A stretch of DNA of 64,000 nucleotides from Flaccisagitta enflata. Lineage: Eukaryota; Chaetognatha; Sagittoidea; Aphragmophora. The notes beneath the pieces are model-generated. The model saw nothing but the letters and a program-made list of their open reading frames with translations, did not search any database and had not been told where the DNA came from. The DNA is taken from NCBI GenBank assembly GCA_965153355.1, contig OZ231127.1:22878001-22942000 (forward strand). Reading direction: 5' to 3'. Shown here piece after piece: positions 12,101-52,328 of this stretch. Position numbers and translations under genes: made by a program. Position 1 is the first letter of the stretch, and each line of letters starts with the position of its first letter.

Positions 12101-13740
12101 GTAAGTTAGTAAATAAGTTAAGTGCAGCAGTAGGTAGGAGTAAGCTTAATATTAGTGGGGTATCATGCTCTTGAGACAACTGTGAATAAGAAGTAGGGTT
12201 AGCTTTACATGGAAATCAGTAGGAGGAGACAGAGTAAAGGGGCTAAGTAGCGGACAAACATCCATTAGACAAACTATTTTCTCAGATTATAACAACCTAT
12301 TTTAAATGTCTCTTTATATAGAAAATAAAGGAACCCTAACCCTAGTTATGCATTCTGATTGTCTCAATCTTTGTTACCCCCTCAAAAACTCAAAAAAATC
12401 AAGTTAGTCAGTAAGTTAGCAAGAAAGTAGCAAGGTAGGAGTAAGTTTAGTTTTAGTAGGGAAATCATGTTTTGAGACAATCAGAATGATGAAGTAAGGT
12501 TAGCTTTACATGGAAGTCAATAGGGAGAGACAGAGTAAAGGGGTTAGGTAGTGACAAAACATCCATGAGACAATCCATTTTCTCGCATTATAACAAACTT
12601 ATTTTTACTGTTTTCAGATAAAATAAAGGAACCCTAACTTAGTTACGCCCCGATTGTCTCAACCTTTGTTACCCTCAAAAACTCAAATCAAGAAGTTAGT
12701 AAGCAAGTAAGTAAAGTAGGTAGTAGGAGAAGTTTAGTTTTAGTAGTATCAAGTGTTTCGGCATGACCTAATGATGAAGAGGGGTTAGCTTTCATACGGA
12801 AATCAACAGAGAGAGTAAAGGGGTTAAAGAGTGATAAACATCCACAGACAAACTATTTTCTCAGATTATAACAACCTATTTTAAATGTCTCTTTATATAG
12901 AAAATAAAGGAATCCTAACCCTAGTTATGCATTCTGATTGTCTCAATCTTTGTTACCCCCTCAAAAACTCAAAAAAATCAAGTTAGTTAGTAAGTAAGAA
13001 AGTAGCTAGGTAGGAGTAAGCTTAATATTAGTAAAAGTAAGATGTTTTGAGACAATCAGAATTAAGAAGTAGGGTTAGCTTTACATGGAAATCAATAGGA
13101 GGAGACATAGTAAAGGGGTTAGGTAGTGGACAAACATCCATGAGACAAACTATTTTCTCAGATTATAACAACCTATTTTAAATGTCTCTTTGTATAGAAA
13201 ATAAAGGAACCCTAACCCTAGTTATGCATTTCCCGATTGTCTCACCTTTGTTACTCCCTCAAAACTCAAAAATCAAGTGCAAAGGTGTTAGCAAGAAGCA
13301 GTGCGAGGGTAAGCTTTGGCCAGAAAGGGGATTTGTTAGTTTTGAGATCCAGAATTAAGAAGTAGGGCGTTAGTTTTTACATGGAAATCAATAGGGAGAG
13401 ACAGAGTAAAGGGGTTAGGTAGTGGACAAACATCCATGAGACAAACTATTTTCTGAGATTGTAACAACCTATTTTAATTGTCTCTTTGTATAGAAAGTAA
13501 AGGAACCCTAACCCTAGTTATTCAATCTGATCATCTCAATCTTAAATATCCCCTCAAAAACTCATGTTTTGAGACATCCAGAATGATTAAGTAGGGTTAG
13601 CATTATTTTGAAAAGAATGGGAGGAGACAGAGGAAAGGGATTAGGTTGTGGACAGACATCCCTGAGACAGACCTATTTATCAGATTATAGATACTCTTTC
13701 TGATGGTCCCATTGTATATAAAATAAAAGAATCCTAACCC
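9110..13740. repeat. Degenerate array of the 301-bp satellite, about 15 copies
   Basis: The GAGACAATCAGAAT arm recurs about every 280-310 bp from 9514 to 13571. ACAAACATCCATGAGACAAA and CCCTAACCCTAGTTATGCAT are conserved in most units. Unlike the 3.3-4.5 kb array, copies differ by many scattered small insertions, deletions and substitutions. Confidence 0.9.
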
Positions 13741-13754
13741 TAGTTATGCATTCC

Positions 13755-13755
<1 letters not shown>

Positions 13756-13811
<56 letters not shown>

Positions 13812-13834
13812 ATATATTTTTTTTATTTTGTCTG

Positions 13835-13920
<86 letters not shown>
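13756..13920. repeat. (CT)n microsatellites
   Basis: Two CT tracts, at 13757-13810 and about 13841-13919. They separate the 301-bp satellite from the 91-bp minisatellite. Confidence 0.95.
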
Positions 13921-13922
<2 letters not shown>

Positions 13923-14601
13923 TCTCACTCTATGTCTCTGTCTCTATCTGTCTCCTTCACTGTCTCACTCTCCCTGTCATAACTATAATTTCACTAAACC
14001 AGGTTATCATCTGTTATGTGATTTGGACAGTCTCGTGAGACAAGTGGAATTACTTAGTCTCATCATACCTGTTGTATCTCTGTCTATCTGTCTATCTCTC
14101 TCTTTTTTTGTGATTTGGACAGTCTCATGAGACAAGTGGAACTACTAAGTCTCACCATACCTGTTGTATCTCTGTCTATCTCTCTAGCTCTCTCTTTTTT
14201 GTGATTTGGACAGTCTCATGAGACAATTGGAACTTCTTAGTCTCATCATAAATGTTGTTTCTCTGTCTATCCCTCTATCTCTCTTTTTTGTTGTTGTGAT
14301 TTTGACAGTCTCATGAGACAGTTGGAACTACTTAGTCTCATCATACCTGTTGTATCTCTGTCTATCTGTCTATCTCTCTTTGTTTTTGTGATTTTGACAG
14401 TCTCATGAGACAGTTGGAACTACTTAGTCTCATCATACCTGTTGTATCTCTGTCTATCTGTTTAACTCTCTCTTTTTTGTGATTTGGACAGTCTCATGAG
14501 ACAAGTGGAACTACTTAGTCTCATCATACCTGTTGTATCTCTGTCTATCTGTCTATCTCTCTCTTTTTTGTGATTTGGACAATCTCATGAGACAAGTGGA
14601 A

Positions 14602-14658
<57 letters not shown>

Positions 14659-14810
14659 TGGTCTCACTTTATGTCTCTGTCCGTCTCTATCTGTCTCCTT
14701 CACTGTCTCTCTCTCCCTGTCTTAACTAAAATTTCACTAAACCTGGTTATCATCTGTTTTGTGATTTGGACAGTCTCATGAGACAAGTGGAATTACTTAG
14801 TCTCATCATA

Positions 14811-14988
14811 CAGTTGAACCCCGCTCTAACGGTATTCAGGGGACCAACAGATTTCTTCTGTTATAGGCGGACTTCTGTTAATGCCAATAAAGGAAATAAA
14901 AGAAATTAACTTGAAGGGACCATGAATTTGTGTCTGTTATAGGCGGAATTCTGTTGGTGGCGGGTCCGTTAGAGACGGGGTTCAACTA
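14811..14988. mobile_element. 178-bp TA-flanked MITE inside the minisatellite
   Basis: The terminal inverted repeats are CAGTTGAACCCCGCTCTAAC and the reverse complement at the right end (GAGACGGGGTTCAACT). TA flanks both sides and the host unit CATCATA|CCTGTTG continues on either side. TA target and TIR type suggest the Tc1/mariner/pogo group (inference). Confidence 0.9.
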
Positions 14989-15888
14989 TACCTGTTGTAT
15001 CTCTGTCTATCTGTCTATCTCTCTCTTTTTTGTGATTTGGACAGTCTCATGAGACAAGTGGAACTACTTAGTCTCACCATACCTGTTGTATCTCTGTCTA
15101 TCTGTCTATCTCTCTCTTTTTTGTGATTTGGACAGTCTCATGAGACAAGTGGAACTACTTAGTCTTATCATACATGTTGTATCTCTGTCTATCTGTCTAT
15201 CTCTCTCTTTTTTGTGATTTGGACAGTCTCATGAGACAAGTGGAACTACTTAGTCTCACTATACCTGTTGTATCTCTGTCTATCTCTCTATCTCTCTCTT
15301 TTTTGTGATTTGGAAAGTCTCATGAGACAAGTGGAACTACTTAGTCTCACCATACCTGTTGTATCTCTGTCTATCTCTCTATCTCTCTTTTTTTGTGATT
15401 TGGACAGTCTCATGAGACAAGTGGAACTACTTAGTCTCATCATACCTGTTGTATCTGTCTATCTGTTTAACTCTCTCTTTTTTGTGATTTGGACAGTCTC
15501 ATGAGACATGTGGAACTACCTAGTCTCACCATACCTGTTGTATCTCTGTCTATCTGTCTATCTTTCTCTTTTTTGTGATTTGGACAGTCTCATGAGACAA
15601 GTGGAACTACTTAGTCTCACCATACCTGTTGTATCTCTGTCTATCTCTCTATCTCTCTCTTTTTTGTTATTTGGACAGTCTCATGTTTAAGTGGAACTAC
15701 TTAGTTTTACCATACCTGTTGTCTCTCTCTCTCTCTTGGTCTCACTTTATGTCTCTGTCCGTCTCTATCTGTCTCCTTCACTGTCTCTCTCTCCCTGTCT
15801 TAACTAAAATTTCACTAAACCAGGTTATCATCTGTTTTGTGATTTGGACATACTTGTGAGACAAGTGGAACTACTTAGTCTCATCATA

Positions 15889-16066
15889 CAGTTGAACCCC
15901 GCTCTAACGGATTTCAGGGGACCAACAGATTTCTTCCGTAATAGGCGGACTTCTGTTAATGCCAATAAAGGAAATAAAAGAAATTAACTTGAAGGGACCA
16001 TGAATTTGTGTTTGTTATAGGCGGAATTCTGTTGGTGGCGGGACCGTTAGAGACGGGGTTCAACTG
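15889..16066. mobile_element. Second copy of the 178-bp MITE
   Basis: It has the same ends and length as the copy 1078 bp upstream, in the same flanking context. It therefore arose by segmental duplication of the array, not by a separate insertion. Confidence 0.9.
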
Positions 16067-16639
16067 TACCTGTTGTATCTCTGTCTATCTGTCTATCTCT
16101 CTCTTTTTTTGTGATTTGGACAGTCTCATGAGACAAGTGGAACGACTTAGTCTCATCATACCTGTTGTATCTCTGTCTATCTGTTTAACTCTCGCTTTTT
16201 TGTGATTTGGACAGTCTCATGAGACAAGTGGAACTACCTAGTCTCACCATACCTGTTGTATCTCTGTCTATCTGTCTATCTCTCTCTTTTTTGTGATTTG
16301 GACAGTCTCATGAGACAAGTGGAACTACTTAGTCTCACCATACCTGTTGTATCTCTGTCTATCTCTCTATCGCTCTCTTTTTTGTGATTTGGACAGTCTC
16401 ATGAGACAAGTGGAACTTAGTCTCACCATACCTGTTGTATCTCTGTCTATCTGTCTATCTCTCTTTTTTGTGTTTTGGCCAGTCTCATGAGACAAGTGGA
16501 ACTACTTAGTCTCATCATACCTGTTGTATCAGACTTTGTCTCACAAGTCTCAGCTTTTGTCTCATTTGTCTCAAATTTTGTCTCATTCGTCTCAATTTTT
16601 CGACGTCTGTCTCATCCTTTTACATAGAAAATAACTACC

Positions 16640-19600
16640 ACTGCGGCGCAGAGTCGTGAAAAGATTAGTTCGACTCAATCGTTCGATATTGTACAGTACA
16701 ATAGAGGTTAGCCATTATCTACTTATCTAGTATCACACCTAGTCTATTTGTTTCTGATAGTGAAGAAAAATGACCCTAAAATCGTCACATCTAATCAGTA
16801 ACCACAAACCGAATGGTCACACTGAATGAGGCCATTCCGAATGAAGCAATGAGAAAATGAATGGATGGATGGATGAAGCAAACTTATATTCGCCACTTTG
16901 TTGACTTTTTTCATTCATTTCATTTCAATGACAGTAAACACATTCAACTGAATAAAAAGGGATGTTGTTTCGTTTTCGTATAGCGTATAGCGTATCGTGT
17001 GTCGTTTCGTTTTCTCGTATAAAGATTTGGGCGAAACAATCAAGTATGAAGAGGAACAACAAAATTGATTTCTAGGCATTTTTCGGGGGAGGAGTCGCCC
17101 TTACGCAAGGCGCCAAAAACAATTGATTGACGAAGAGAATTTTTCAATGAAAATTAAATGGCTGCTATTGATTAATCAATGAAACTAGTATGTAAACGAA
17201 AACAGAAAAAAAAACGAGCTTATTTCTTAGAATTTGGTTTAAGTTAAAAAAAGTAAGGAAAAGAATTAAATACAATACAATTCTCATAGGAAAAAAAATC
17301 ATTCGCGATTGCAAACTAAACTATAGCGAGAAGTCTGGACTGGACAAAAGAATTCATCCAATGAATCACAAGATAGACATTGTTGAGTAAGACTCGTCTC
17401 TTCCCACTGCGACCCTTCAGCGGCGCAGAAAAGCGACTAACTCGTGTGTACCACCGCGCGTATGAATACAACGTCAGCAAAAGAGAGCGTCTTCAAGTCA
17501 ACAAGACATGAAAAAAAAAAAGATGAACATCTCAATCATAGAAAATAAAGAAGAAAGATTCAATGAAGGATCATTCAGTAGCAAGACAAATGCAGGCAAT
17601 AAGGATTTGATAAAAAAAAGAACAACAGACTAATGACTATTGATGACTGCGTGAGAATATAATTTCTATGATGCCACATCAATCAAGAAGCAGAAAAAAA
17701 AACATTACATATTGCAAATAAAGTCTCATTTTTTGTTTTAGCATGTAAGAGTATCTTGATAGGTTTGGTTGTTTCTGTGTGTGCGCGCGCGTTCTACATC
17801 AAAATGACACTCAGGATATAGCGAAGCTGAGTTAATTTTTTTTTCAGCCTTTAAAGAAAAAAAAAAATTCTCATAAGAAGCAAAATTGATTACGTTTTTT
17901 GTACGTGTCTAGCTGAGGAGTAAATTAACGAATAGATATGATGTTTCATCGTATCACACGCCACTTTGCCCGAAGATTCATTATGGCTGCGAATCATGTC
18001 AAATATGTCAAATATGGAAAAAAATATTCATTTGAAAAAAAAACGTTGCTGCCGGAAATTTCGACTTCAATAATTCTTTTGGGTGTGTTTAGCACACGGG
18101 AAGGCACCATTCTCTTTCTTTTATTAGTTTCATGATCATAATTTCCTGCTTTTACTGTCTCTCAAAGAATTTCATTTGCAGCGAGTGACCAAATGGCTCC
18201 CCTTCTTTTTTGTTTTAAAGTATAAAAAAGAACCAATTGATTTTAGTATTCAATGATATGACGAAACTAAAAGATCCCAAATGTTTTTGTGAAGTAAGCG
18301 TGTGACTGAAATAGCAATCTTAAGCTCAATCGCACAGATTTTTAGTGACCTGCGACACTTTTATTCCACGCAGACATTTCTTCGCATTTCATCTACTCAA
18401 CGGTATATGGAGGGAGAGAGTGAGCCAAATGACAGACAAAATGTTACATGTGAAGCATTAACTAGCAAAAACAAGTACTTCTAAAGGAAACGTCATGTAC
18501 ATCATAGATTGGCAAGCTCTCATTTTTGAAAAAAAAAATCCCTGCAATAAGAATCGACTAGAATGGCAAAAAAAAAAAAAAAAAGAGCATACCTCCGATG
18601 GATATTTCTTTTCATGTAAGCCGTGAATAAGTTAATCTACAACTCGTTAAGCTTTTATCTAATCATGAGATGGGATGATTCAGTTCATATAAATACTGGT
18701 GTTCTTTTCGAATTTTTTGTTTTTCAACTAATGATTTTTTTTTGTTATTACCGATAGAGAATAATAGTATGTAAAGGCGACAGCAATGGTGTACCGGCGA
18801 CTAATAATAACAATCAACTCCCCCCTACTTTCCATTCATCCAGCCAACCATCACACCCATCGAATTCGAACAATCCTCATGCTCAATGGGAAATGCATTA
18901 ACAGTCAATGGCCGGAAAGCGTGTATGACAAAATCAAATTTGCAAAATAACTGAACATAATCTAGATTCCTATTATGTATGTATATTCCTAAGATCTAAG
19001 ATAGAGACTTTAAACATATGACTGTTTCTAGAGTCAAGAATAGAAAATAGCGGGCGGATTTTGTTCTTTAAATTATAAACCTATGTTTGTGCAAACCCGA
19101 TCTAAGCAGCAAATTCTTCCCCGTATTGTGGCATCATTACAATCATTTCGTCATTGGCTAAAGATAAGCATTTCCAAGACAATTGAGCTGCGTAATCCCC
19201 GCATCCTTATTCCTCCCCACATCATTCCTCTACAACAACGACTACAACAACTCTTTCTTCATCGAGTAATTAAATGATATCACGCTCGCTTGCAACAAAA
19301 AGTTGAACTCTTTTATTTTTATTTTTTTGAAGAGATCCAACAGAATATCGAAAGGCAACGACTCCAAGGAGATTGAGATCGCGAGATGTCAATCGATCAT
19401 TCTTGTTTGTTTGTTTGTTTGTTTGTTTGTTTGTTTGTTTGTTTGTTTGTTTGTTTGTTTGTTTGTTTGTTTGTTTGTTTGTTTGTTTGTTTGTTTGTTT
19501 GTTTGTTTGTTTGTTTGTTTGTTTGTTTCAATCTCTTTTTTTTTCTTCTCACTCTTCACAATCTTCTGTAAATTCTTTACGGATATGCTAGAGAATTCGT

Positions 19601-19763
19601 AGTCGTCATTTTCATTTTCTTTTTTTAACATTGCAGTACTAGCAATATTTCCGATCTTTTTTTCTTTCATGTCCATGTTTGATATTGCGTTTTTCTTCTT
19701 TTTTTCTTTGAAAAGCCTCGATGATGGTCGTGGCGCAAAAAAGGCAGAATCGATTCGCTTTGT
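16640..19763. other. Mostly unique AT-rich DNA, possible 3' UTR of the LIM gene
   Basis: It lies directly downstream (minus strand) of the LIM stop codon and is much less repetitive than its surroundings, apart from (GTTT)n at 19404-19528. I saw no convincing exon. Which part is transcribed cannot be decided from sequence. Confidence 0.4.
19404..19528. repeat. (GTTT)n microsatellite
   Basis: About 31 units. The open frames through it on both strands are artefacts. Confidence 0.95.
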
Positions 19764-46031
<26,268 letters not shown>

Positions 46032-46122
46032 CTGGAAATGGGGAGCAGCGCGTGTACCAGAGTGCAGGAGTGCGTGAGTGCGAGAGTGTGTTTGTTTGTT
46101 TGTTTGCGTGAGGAGTGTGGAC

Positions 46123-46300
<178 letters not shown>

Positions 46301-46687
46301 ACACAGAGAATGAGTGAATGAAGGGAATGAAAAAAGGGGGAGATGTGTGCAAAAACGTTATTGCGTGTTTCTCTTATAAGAAGTGCGGCTTAAGCTAAGT
46401 CGACAAATAATCGTAAATATGGAAAAAGGAAATTGTGGAACCAAAAAGAGGGAGTTGCAAGTTTTTACTTTAAAAGCAAAGGGGAAGAGGAGGAGAGGAA
46501 GGGAGTAGGGGAGGAGAAGAGGTGGAATATCACATAGTGTTGAAATGCAAACATTGTTAAAGCAAGGAGGGTAAAAAGGATGAAAAGAGAAAATATTCTA
46601 AGCCCTTGAGAGGTTTTTTTTTCTCATAAAATAAATGACCAGTTTGACCACAAATATTTCAGGAAAAGAAATACGTAGAATATGAGA

Positions 46688-47016
<329 letters not shown>

Positions 47017-47290
47017 AATTGGTTAGAAGTAAATGAGGAAGGAGAAGGAGAAGACGAAGGGAAAAACAAAACAGATAGAAATCTAAACGGAGACGGAGAG
47101 AGACTGAAAGACACGGATTCATCAATTCAATGATTGCAGTTTTGAATGACATCCGTCATGCTTCGGCCCGTCCGTTGGTCGAACCGTAATAATCATTGAA
47201 ATATAAAGAACTTGAGGTTTTTTTTCTCGGTAAATTGCCCCTGGCCCTGCCCATCCGCGCGCGACTTGGGGTCCGTGTTTAAACTTGGTG

Positions 47291-48650
47291 GTCATGAAAG
47301 GATTCCCACGGAATAAAGACGTCTAAATCAAGAATGCTAGAGGTATATCTCTTAAAAAAAAATTAAAAAAAAATGTCGCAGATGATGCTAAAGAATGAAG
47401 AGAGTTGTTATAGCGCCGCATGAATCATATCTCTTTGGAACTTGGAAAAAAAGCATAGCGGTGGTGGACTGTGAATTGTGAACTGTGTTCACATTTGCAG
47501 AAAATTTTTTGGCCATTTCAGGAGTCATTCGGTCGCTCAACTTGTTCGCTCATTTGCACCACTAAGGCAACAAGCTTGCTCAATCAATTTGCTTATTTGC
47601 GCCATAAATTCCCTTTGCTTTTTCCCGCTTTTCCCTTGTCTTACCCCCACAACTTGCTCGCTCCCTCTTTTTGCTCATTTGTACTGCTCACTTGCTGAAC
47701 AGGGAGCATGTGTATCAACTCTTGGCATCTCCCTATTGAGTATTGTGGAACCTAAAAAATTTCAGTGTATATTATGATTTTAATCACTGTAAACACTGCC
47801 GCTTTTTGTTCATACATAAAATCATGTCTTGTCTCTTCAATTAGTTGTTTTTTCCATCAGTGTAAACTCAGCCCGCTTTTTATATTTTTATATAATCATA
47901 CATCGAATCACGTTTTGCCATCTCTTATAGAAAATAGAAATTCTTTTTCAATGAATCCAAAGACGAGAATGTAAAAAAAGAAGGAGGAAGACCGAGGGAA
48001 AAGAGATTGTTTGATTGATCTTTAGCCATTTTGATAATAATAAGAAAGAAAAAAAAGAAGAATTATATCAGAAAAATAGATAGAAGCAAAAAAGGGGGAA
48101 AAAGAGAAGGAAGAGAGAACGGAATCTGTTAGTCATCAACGTATCAACGGATTATCAAATAGAAGAGGAACCACTGGGCACTGGGCGCTGGGAATTGATA
48201 AAGCCTTCAAGGTCTTTTGAATAATAGCCATTAGAGGGATCTAAATTGACGAGCATGTGACATCCGCGCTAACCGGAAATTCCGGAAATACCCTCAAAGC
48301 CTCTCCCGGTCTCCCCCTTTGTGACTATTGCTTGACCGTTTTTCCCCGTCCTCTTCTACCCATCCTCTTCAAGATAAAATGCAAATGAGAGGTGTTCCAG
48401 GCCCCCTTAATTCCGGCCCTTATGATTTCTAAAGATGGTACAGGGCCGTGTAAGGCCCAGGATATCACGCAGGGCCAATGACATGACCGACATAACAGAT
48501 ATAAGGTCAAAATGCAAAAGGACAGAGAGTCTAAGTTTGAACGTAAAACGAAAAGATGTTGAAAATTGGCCAAGATAGTGAAAATACGTCAGCAGAGCAG
48601 TTGCGATAGAGCCTTTTAGAGGAAATATTTAGGAATGGTTCGCTGCCCGT
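47291..48650. other. Intergenic DNA, nothing convincing
   Basis: A degenerate TTGCTCATTTGC-like pattern runs from about 47490 to 47700, and purine-rich DNA covers 47970-48120. I looked here for the missing 5' LIM exon on the minus strand and did not find it. Confidence 0.4.
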
Positions 48651-48654
48651 TTGC

Positions 48655-48719
48655 AATGGTGGTGATGATGATGCTGATGATGATGATGATGATGATGATG
48701 ATGACGGCTATGATGACGG

Positions 48720-48802
<83 letters not shown>

Positions 48803-48841
48803 CTGATGCCGATGTTGATGATGATGGCGAAGGTGACGGCT

Positions 48842-48874
<33 letters not shown>

Positions 48875-48972
48875 TCAATAACGACAACGATGAGGATGAT
48901 GATGACGATGACGACGATGACGATGATGATGACGACGACGACGACGATGATGATGATGATGATGATGATGAT
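48655..48972. repeat. (GAT)n microsatellite with GAC interruptions
   Basis: About 100 units. The poly-Met open frame across it is a repeat artefact. Confidence 0.95.
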
Positions 48973-49359
48973 GTTTCCTCCCTTCGTACCGGCTTCACTT
49001 CCCTTGCCTAATTCCCCTCCCCCCTTTTTCTGCTTCCACTTGTGCGGTAAAAATGTTTTTTCTTGTTATTTCTTTACCTTTTTCCCCTCTCGTCTTTCCT
49101 TCTTTACTAATGACGACGGATCCACTTCCTTATTGGTCAGAAATGATTTTTCAAAAATTCTCATTGGTGGAAAAAACAAAATTCATTTTTTCATGATTTT
49201 TTTTCCATATTTTTTTTTTCACGAGACGTCTTTTCTTCTTCTAGTCCCGGGAGAGAATTTTTCTTGAAATTGTTCGGCAAATAAAACAATGAGACCGTCG
49301 TTGATTTTTTTTAAAACTTTCCATCTCCCACTCTGCCATCTCTCTAGAGCTCCACTTTG

Positions 49360-49380
49360 TCTGTCTGCCTATCTCTCTGC

Positions 49381-49411
<31 letters not shown>

Positions 49412-49462
49412 GCTGTCTGTCTGGGTGTCTATTAGTCCAGTCTGTCCACTCTCCCCTTTTTT

Positions 49463-49538
<76 letters not shown>

Positions 49539-49687
49539 TTTTTTCCTTTATTCCTTTCTTGCTTTCTAACTTATTTTTTCTTTGTCTGTCCTTCTGTGTC
49601 CTTCGCTGTCTTTGTTTCTGTGTCTGTCTCTGTCTCTCTCTGCGTCTGTCTTTCTTCCACTCGCCCCTTGTCTTTCTTTCTTTCTTC

Positions 49688-49758
<71 letters not shown>

Positions 49759-49774
49759 TTTTTCTTTCTTTCTT

Positions 49775-49864
<90 letters not shown>

Positions 49865-49866
49865 CC
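49360..49866. repeat. Compound (TGTC)n, (CTTT)n and (CT)n block
   Basis: TGTC at about 49380-49420, CTTT at about 49463-49540 and 49672-49780, and CT at 49781-49862. All open frames here are artefacts. Confidence 0.95.
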
Positions 49867-49979
49867 CTCTCCCTCTCCCCCCACACAACTTTCACTTTTT
49901 CTCTCCCGAAGCTCTGGCGCGGTGCCTCCCAGCAGCTATCACTCATTTCAGTTTATCTACCTTTCCCTAGACAGAATAT

Positions 49980-50390
49980 GACATTTGTAGTTTTCTAGGC
50001 TTGAGAAAGAAAATTTGCCAACGTATACTCACCTGCTTGAGTGGATAAGTGTGTGTGTGCGTATACGTTTACGAGTGCCTGTTCATCGATGTGTATTTTG
50101 TGTGCGTTTTTGGGTGTGTTAGTGTGGATAAGCGCTTCTAAGGTTCCATAAATCGGCTAACTTCAATGGATGCTGACACTTTACATATAAAGTTGATGTC
50201 ATCGGCGTCATCGTCATCTATGGACTAGTCGGAAATTTCATTGCCCCCCTCCCCCCTCCATCTGTTTGCTGACAATGACATTCTAACCGATGCGATGTAC
50301 GTCAGATTCCCCAGTGCTTGATATGGAGAACAGTCAAAACGTAAAACAATCATCACTCCTTCCCTCCTTCCCTCAAATAGAAAGAACGTT
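49980..50390. other. Intergenic stretch with a donor-like site on the minus strand
   Basis: On the minus strand CAAGCAG|GTGAGTAT (about 50037-50026) is a near-perfect 5' splice site, but the sequence before it shows no LIM coding similarity. A non-coding first exon is possible but unsupported. Confidence 0.25.
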
Positions 50391-50394
50391 TGTT

Positions 50395-50512
50395 TGTGCC
50401 TTTTTGGACTTTTCGACTAGAGCACTATGAACGGACCAACGATTGGACGGCCCAACGGAAGGACCAACAGACGGACAAAGCCTCTTATATGGTCGCGAGT
50501 CCATGACTAAAA
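50395..50512 (-). mobile_element. Dispersed element, decayed head
   Basis: GGACCAACGATTGGACGG-type runs, AAAGCCTCTTATATGG and GTCGCGAGTCCATGACTAAA. The head stem has mismatches. Confidence 0.7.
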
Positions 50513-50727
50513 ACAGACCCGAAGTCGCTTGCCTCGGTCTTTCAATACATACGCATCACCGGCAAATCAATATTTGTTCTTTTTTTTGAGGGATCATAAT
50601 CATTGGCATTGTTGTTACCACCGTCATTGTTAACATTTCCAATGGAGAAAGCAAAAGCAAAGGTTCACTTACTCAAACTTATTAGATCTTTTCCCATTTG
50701 CATTCTCGGTGAAGGGAAAAAATCAGA

Positions 50728-50728
<1 letters not shown>

Positions 50729-50814
<86 letters not shown>

Positions 50815-50961
50815 CTGAAAGGAAAGTGGCTCAGCAGAGGATAAATATTCATTGCTCACAATTGCCTGAAAATATTATTTTTTTCTAGTTCTCTGTCCCT
50901 TTGTCTTTCTCCATTCTCTGTCTCTGTCTGTCTGTCTCTGTCTGTCTCTGTCTGTCTCTGA

Positions 50962-51042
<81 letters not shown>

Positions 51043-51335
51043 GCTCTCTTTATTTTTTTTTCTTTCCTCCTGTATCACCGCAAAGAATTTATTTGTTTAT
51101 TACTTATTTTACATTGTCGGGTAAGTAAAGACTGAAAAGCAAGTCAATGTAAAACAACGCAACAGACACAGTCTAGCAAGAGAGGAAGAGAGAGAAAAAG
51201 AAAAAAAGTGCAAATTAGGAATCGATTTGACTTGGAGAGTGAAGTGAGAACTGGTGGCTTGGGAAAACTGAAGCTGAACAGAAGGAAAAAAATCACTGCC
51301 ACAGGTGAAATGTTGACATGAAATTCAGAGAGAGA

Positions 51336-51378
<43 letters not shown>

Positions 51379-51383
51379 AGGGA

Positions 51384-51458
<75 letters not shown>

Positions 51459-51460
51459 AC
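50729..51460. repeat. (CT)n and (GA)n arrays
   Basis: CT at 50731-50812 and 50985-51040 (after a TGTC run), and GA at 51326-51455 with a GGGAGA variant inside. Confidence 0.95.
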
Positions 51461-51689
51461 AGACCAAAAGAGACAAAGTATAGACTTAGACTCGAAAGTT
51501 TTCCTAGGTCAGTCAGTTTCTCAATCTTTTGCATGGACCTGCTCAGCGCTTTCAATAATGCACGTTTCAAATTTCAAGGTTCTGGCTCAAATACTTTAGA
51601 AGTTATGAGCATTTGTTTGAACCATATCAAACTGAAAAAGTTATAGGAGAATTTTTAAACTGTCTTTGAAAATATGGCCGGCAGTGAAT

Positions 51690-52090
51690 CCAAATTTCTT
51701 GAAAAAAAAGTAAAGTTACAGGATTTTGGATCTAGGCAAATCAAACAATTTCCTATTGATTGCACCCTACTTTTAAAAACCATTTTTCAAAAAAATATTT
51801 TGTGATTTTTTTTTAAGTCCCCAACGTGCGGAACAAAAATTTTCTAAGTTTTTTGAAAAAAAAATGAAAATACAAGATTTTGGATCTAGGCAAATCAGAA
51901 AATTTCCTATCGATTGCACCCCACTTTTAAAAACCATTTTTCAAAAAAATATTTTGTGATTTTTTTTTAAAGTCCTCAACGCGTGACACAAAAATTTTCA
52001 AAGTTTTTTTGAAAAAAGTGAAAATGCAAGATTTTGGATCTAGGCGAATCAAACAATTTCCTATCGATTGCACCCCACTTTTTTTTTCAG
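51690..52090. repeat. 154-bp tandem repeat, about 2.6 copies
   Basis: TTTTGGATCTAGGC recurs at 51724, 51878 and 52032, and TTTCCTATYGATTGCACCC follows each time. The unit is AT-rich and non-coding. Confidence 0.9.
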
Positions 52091-52328
52091 AAAAAAATCC
52101 TCATTAAGGGCTTTTTTGGGGCCCCTTAGGGGCCCCTAAGATGTTCAAAATTTTGGTTAATGAGATCAACAGAGTTACAAGCATACACCAAAGTATCTTT
52201 CAGGACCAAATTAAGGCTGATTAATTAGACCTCAAGCTCATGCCATTAATCCCTCTGGCCTGGCCGCATTTAAAAGAGAAATCGGAAAATTCACCAGGAC
52301 TCAGATTCCGGATGTAAGGTCAATCTCT

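Larger units (their letters stand above)
14010..16535. repeat. 91-bp minisatellite with GTCTCATGAGAC palindrome
   Basis: Successive palindromes at 15044, 15135 and 15226 give a 91-bp period. The unit is GTGATTTGGACA, the palindrome, AAGTGGAACTACTTAGTCTC, then a CCTGTTGTATCTCTGTCTAT-type pyrimidine tract. A higher-order repeat of about 1078 bp (about 14.66 kb versus 15.74 kb) carries two copies of a TA-flanked MITE. A GTCTC-rich tail runs to about 16620. Confidence 0.95.

Noticed and set aside
48635-49267. Poly-methionine ORF
   Set aside because: It is translation of a (GAT)n array in the ATG phase.
49980-50060. Upstream LIM-gene exon at a strong minus-strand donor
   Set aside because: The preceding sequence is GT-rich and shows no CxxC or H-x2-C pattern.
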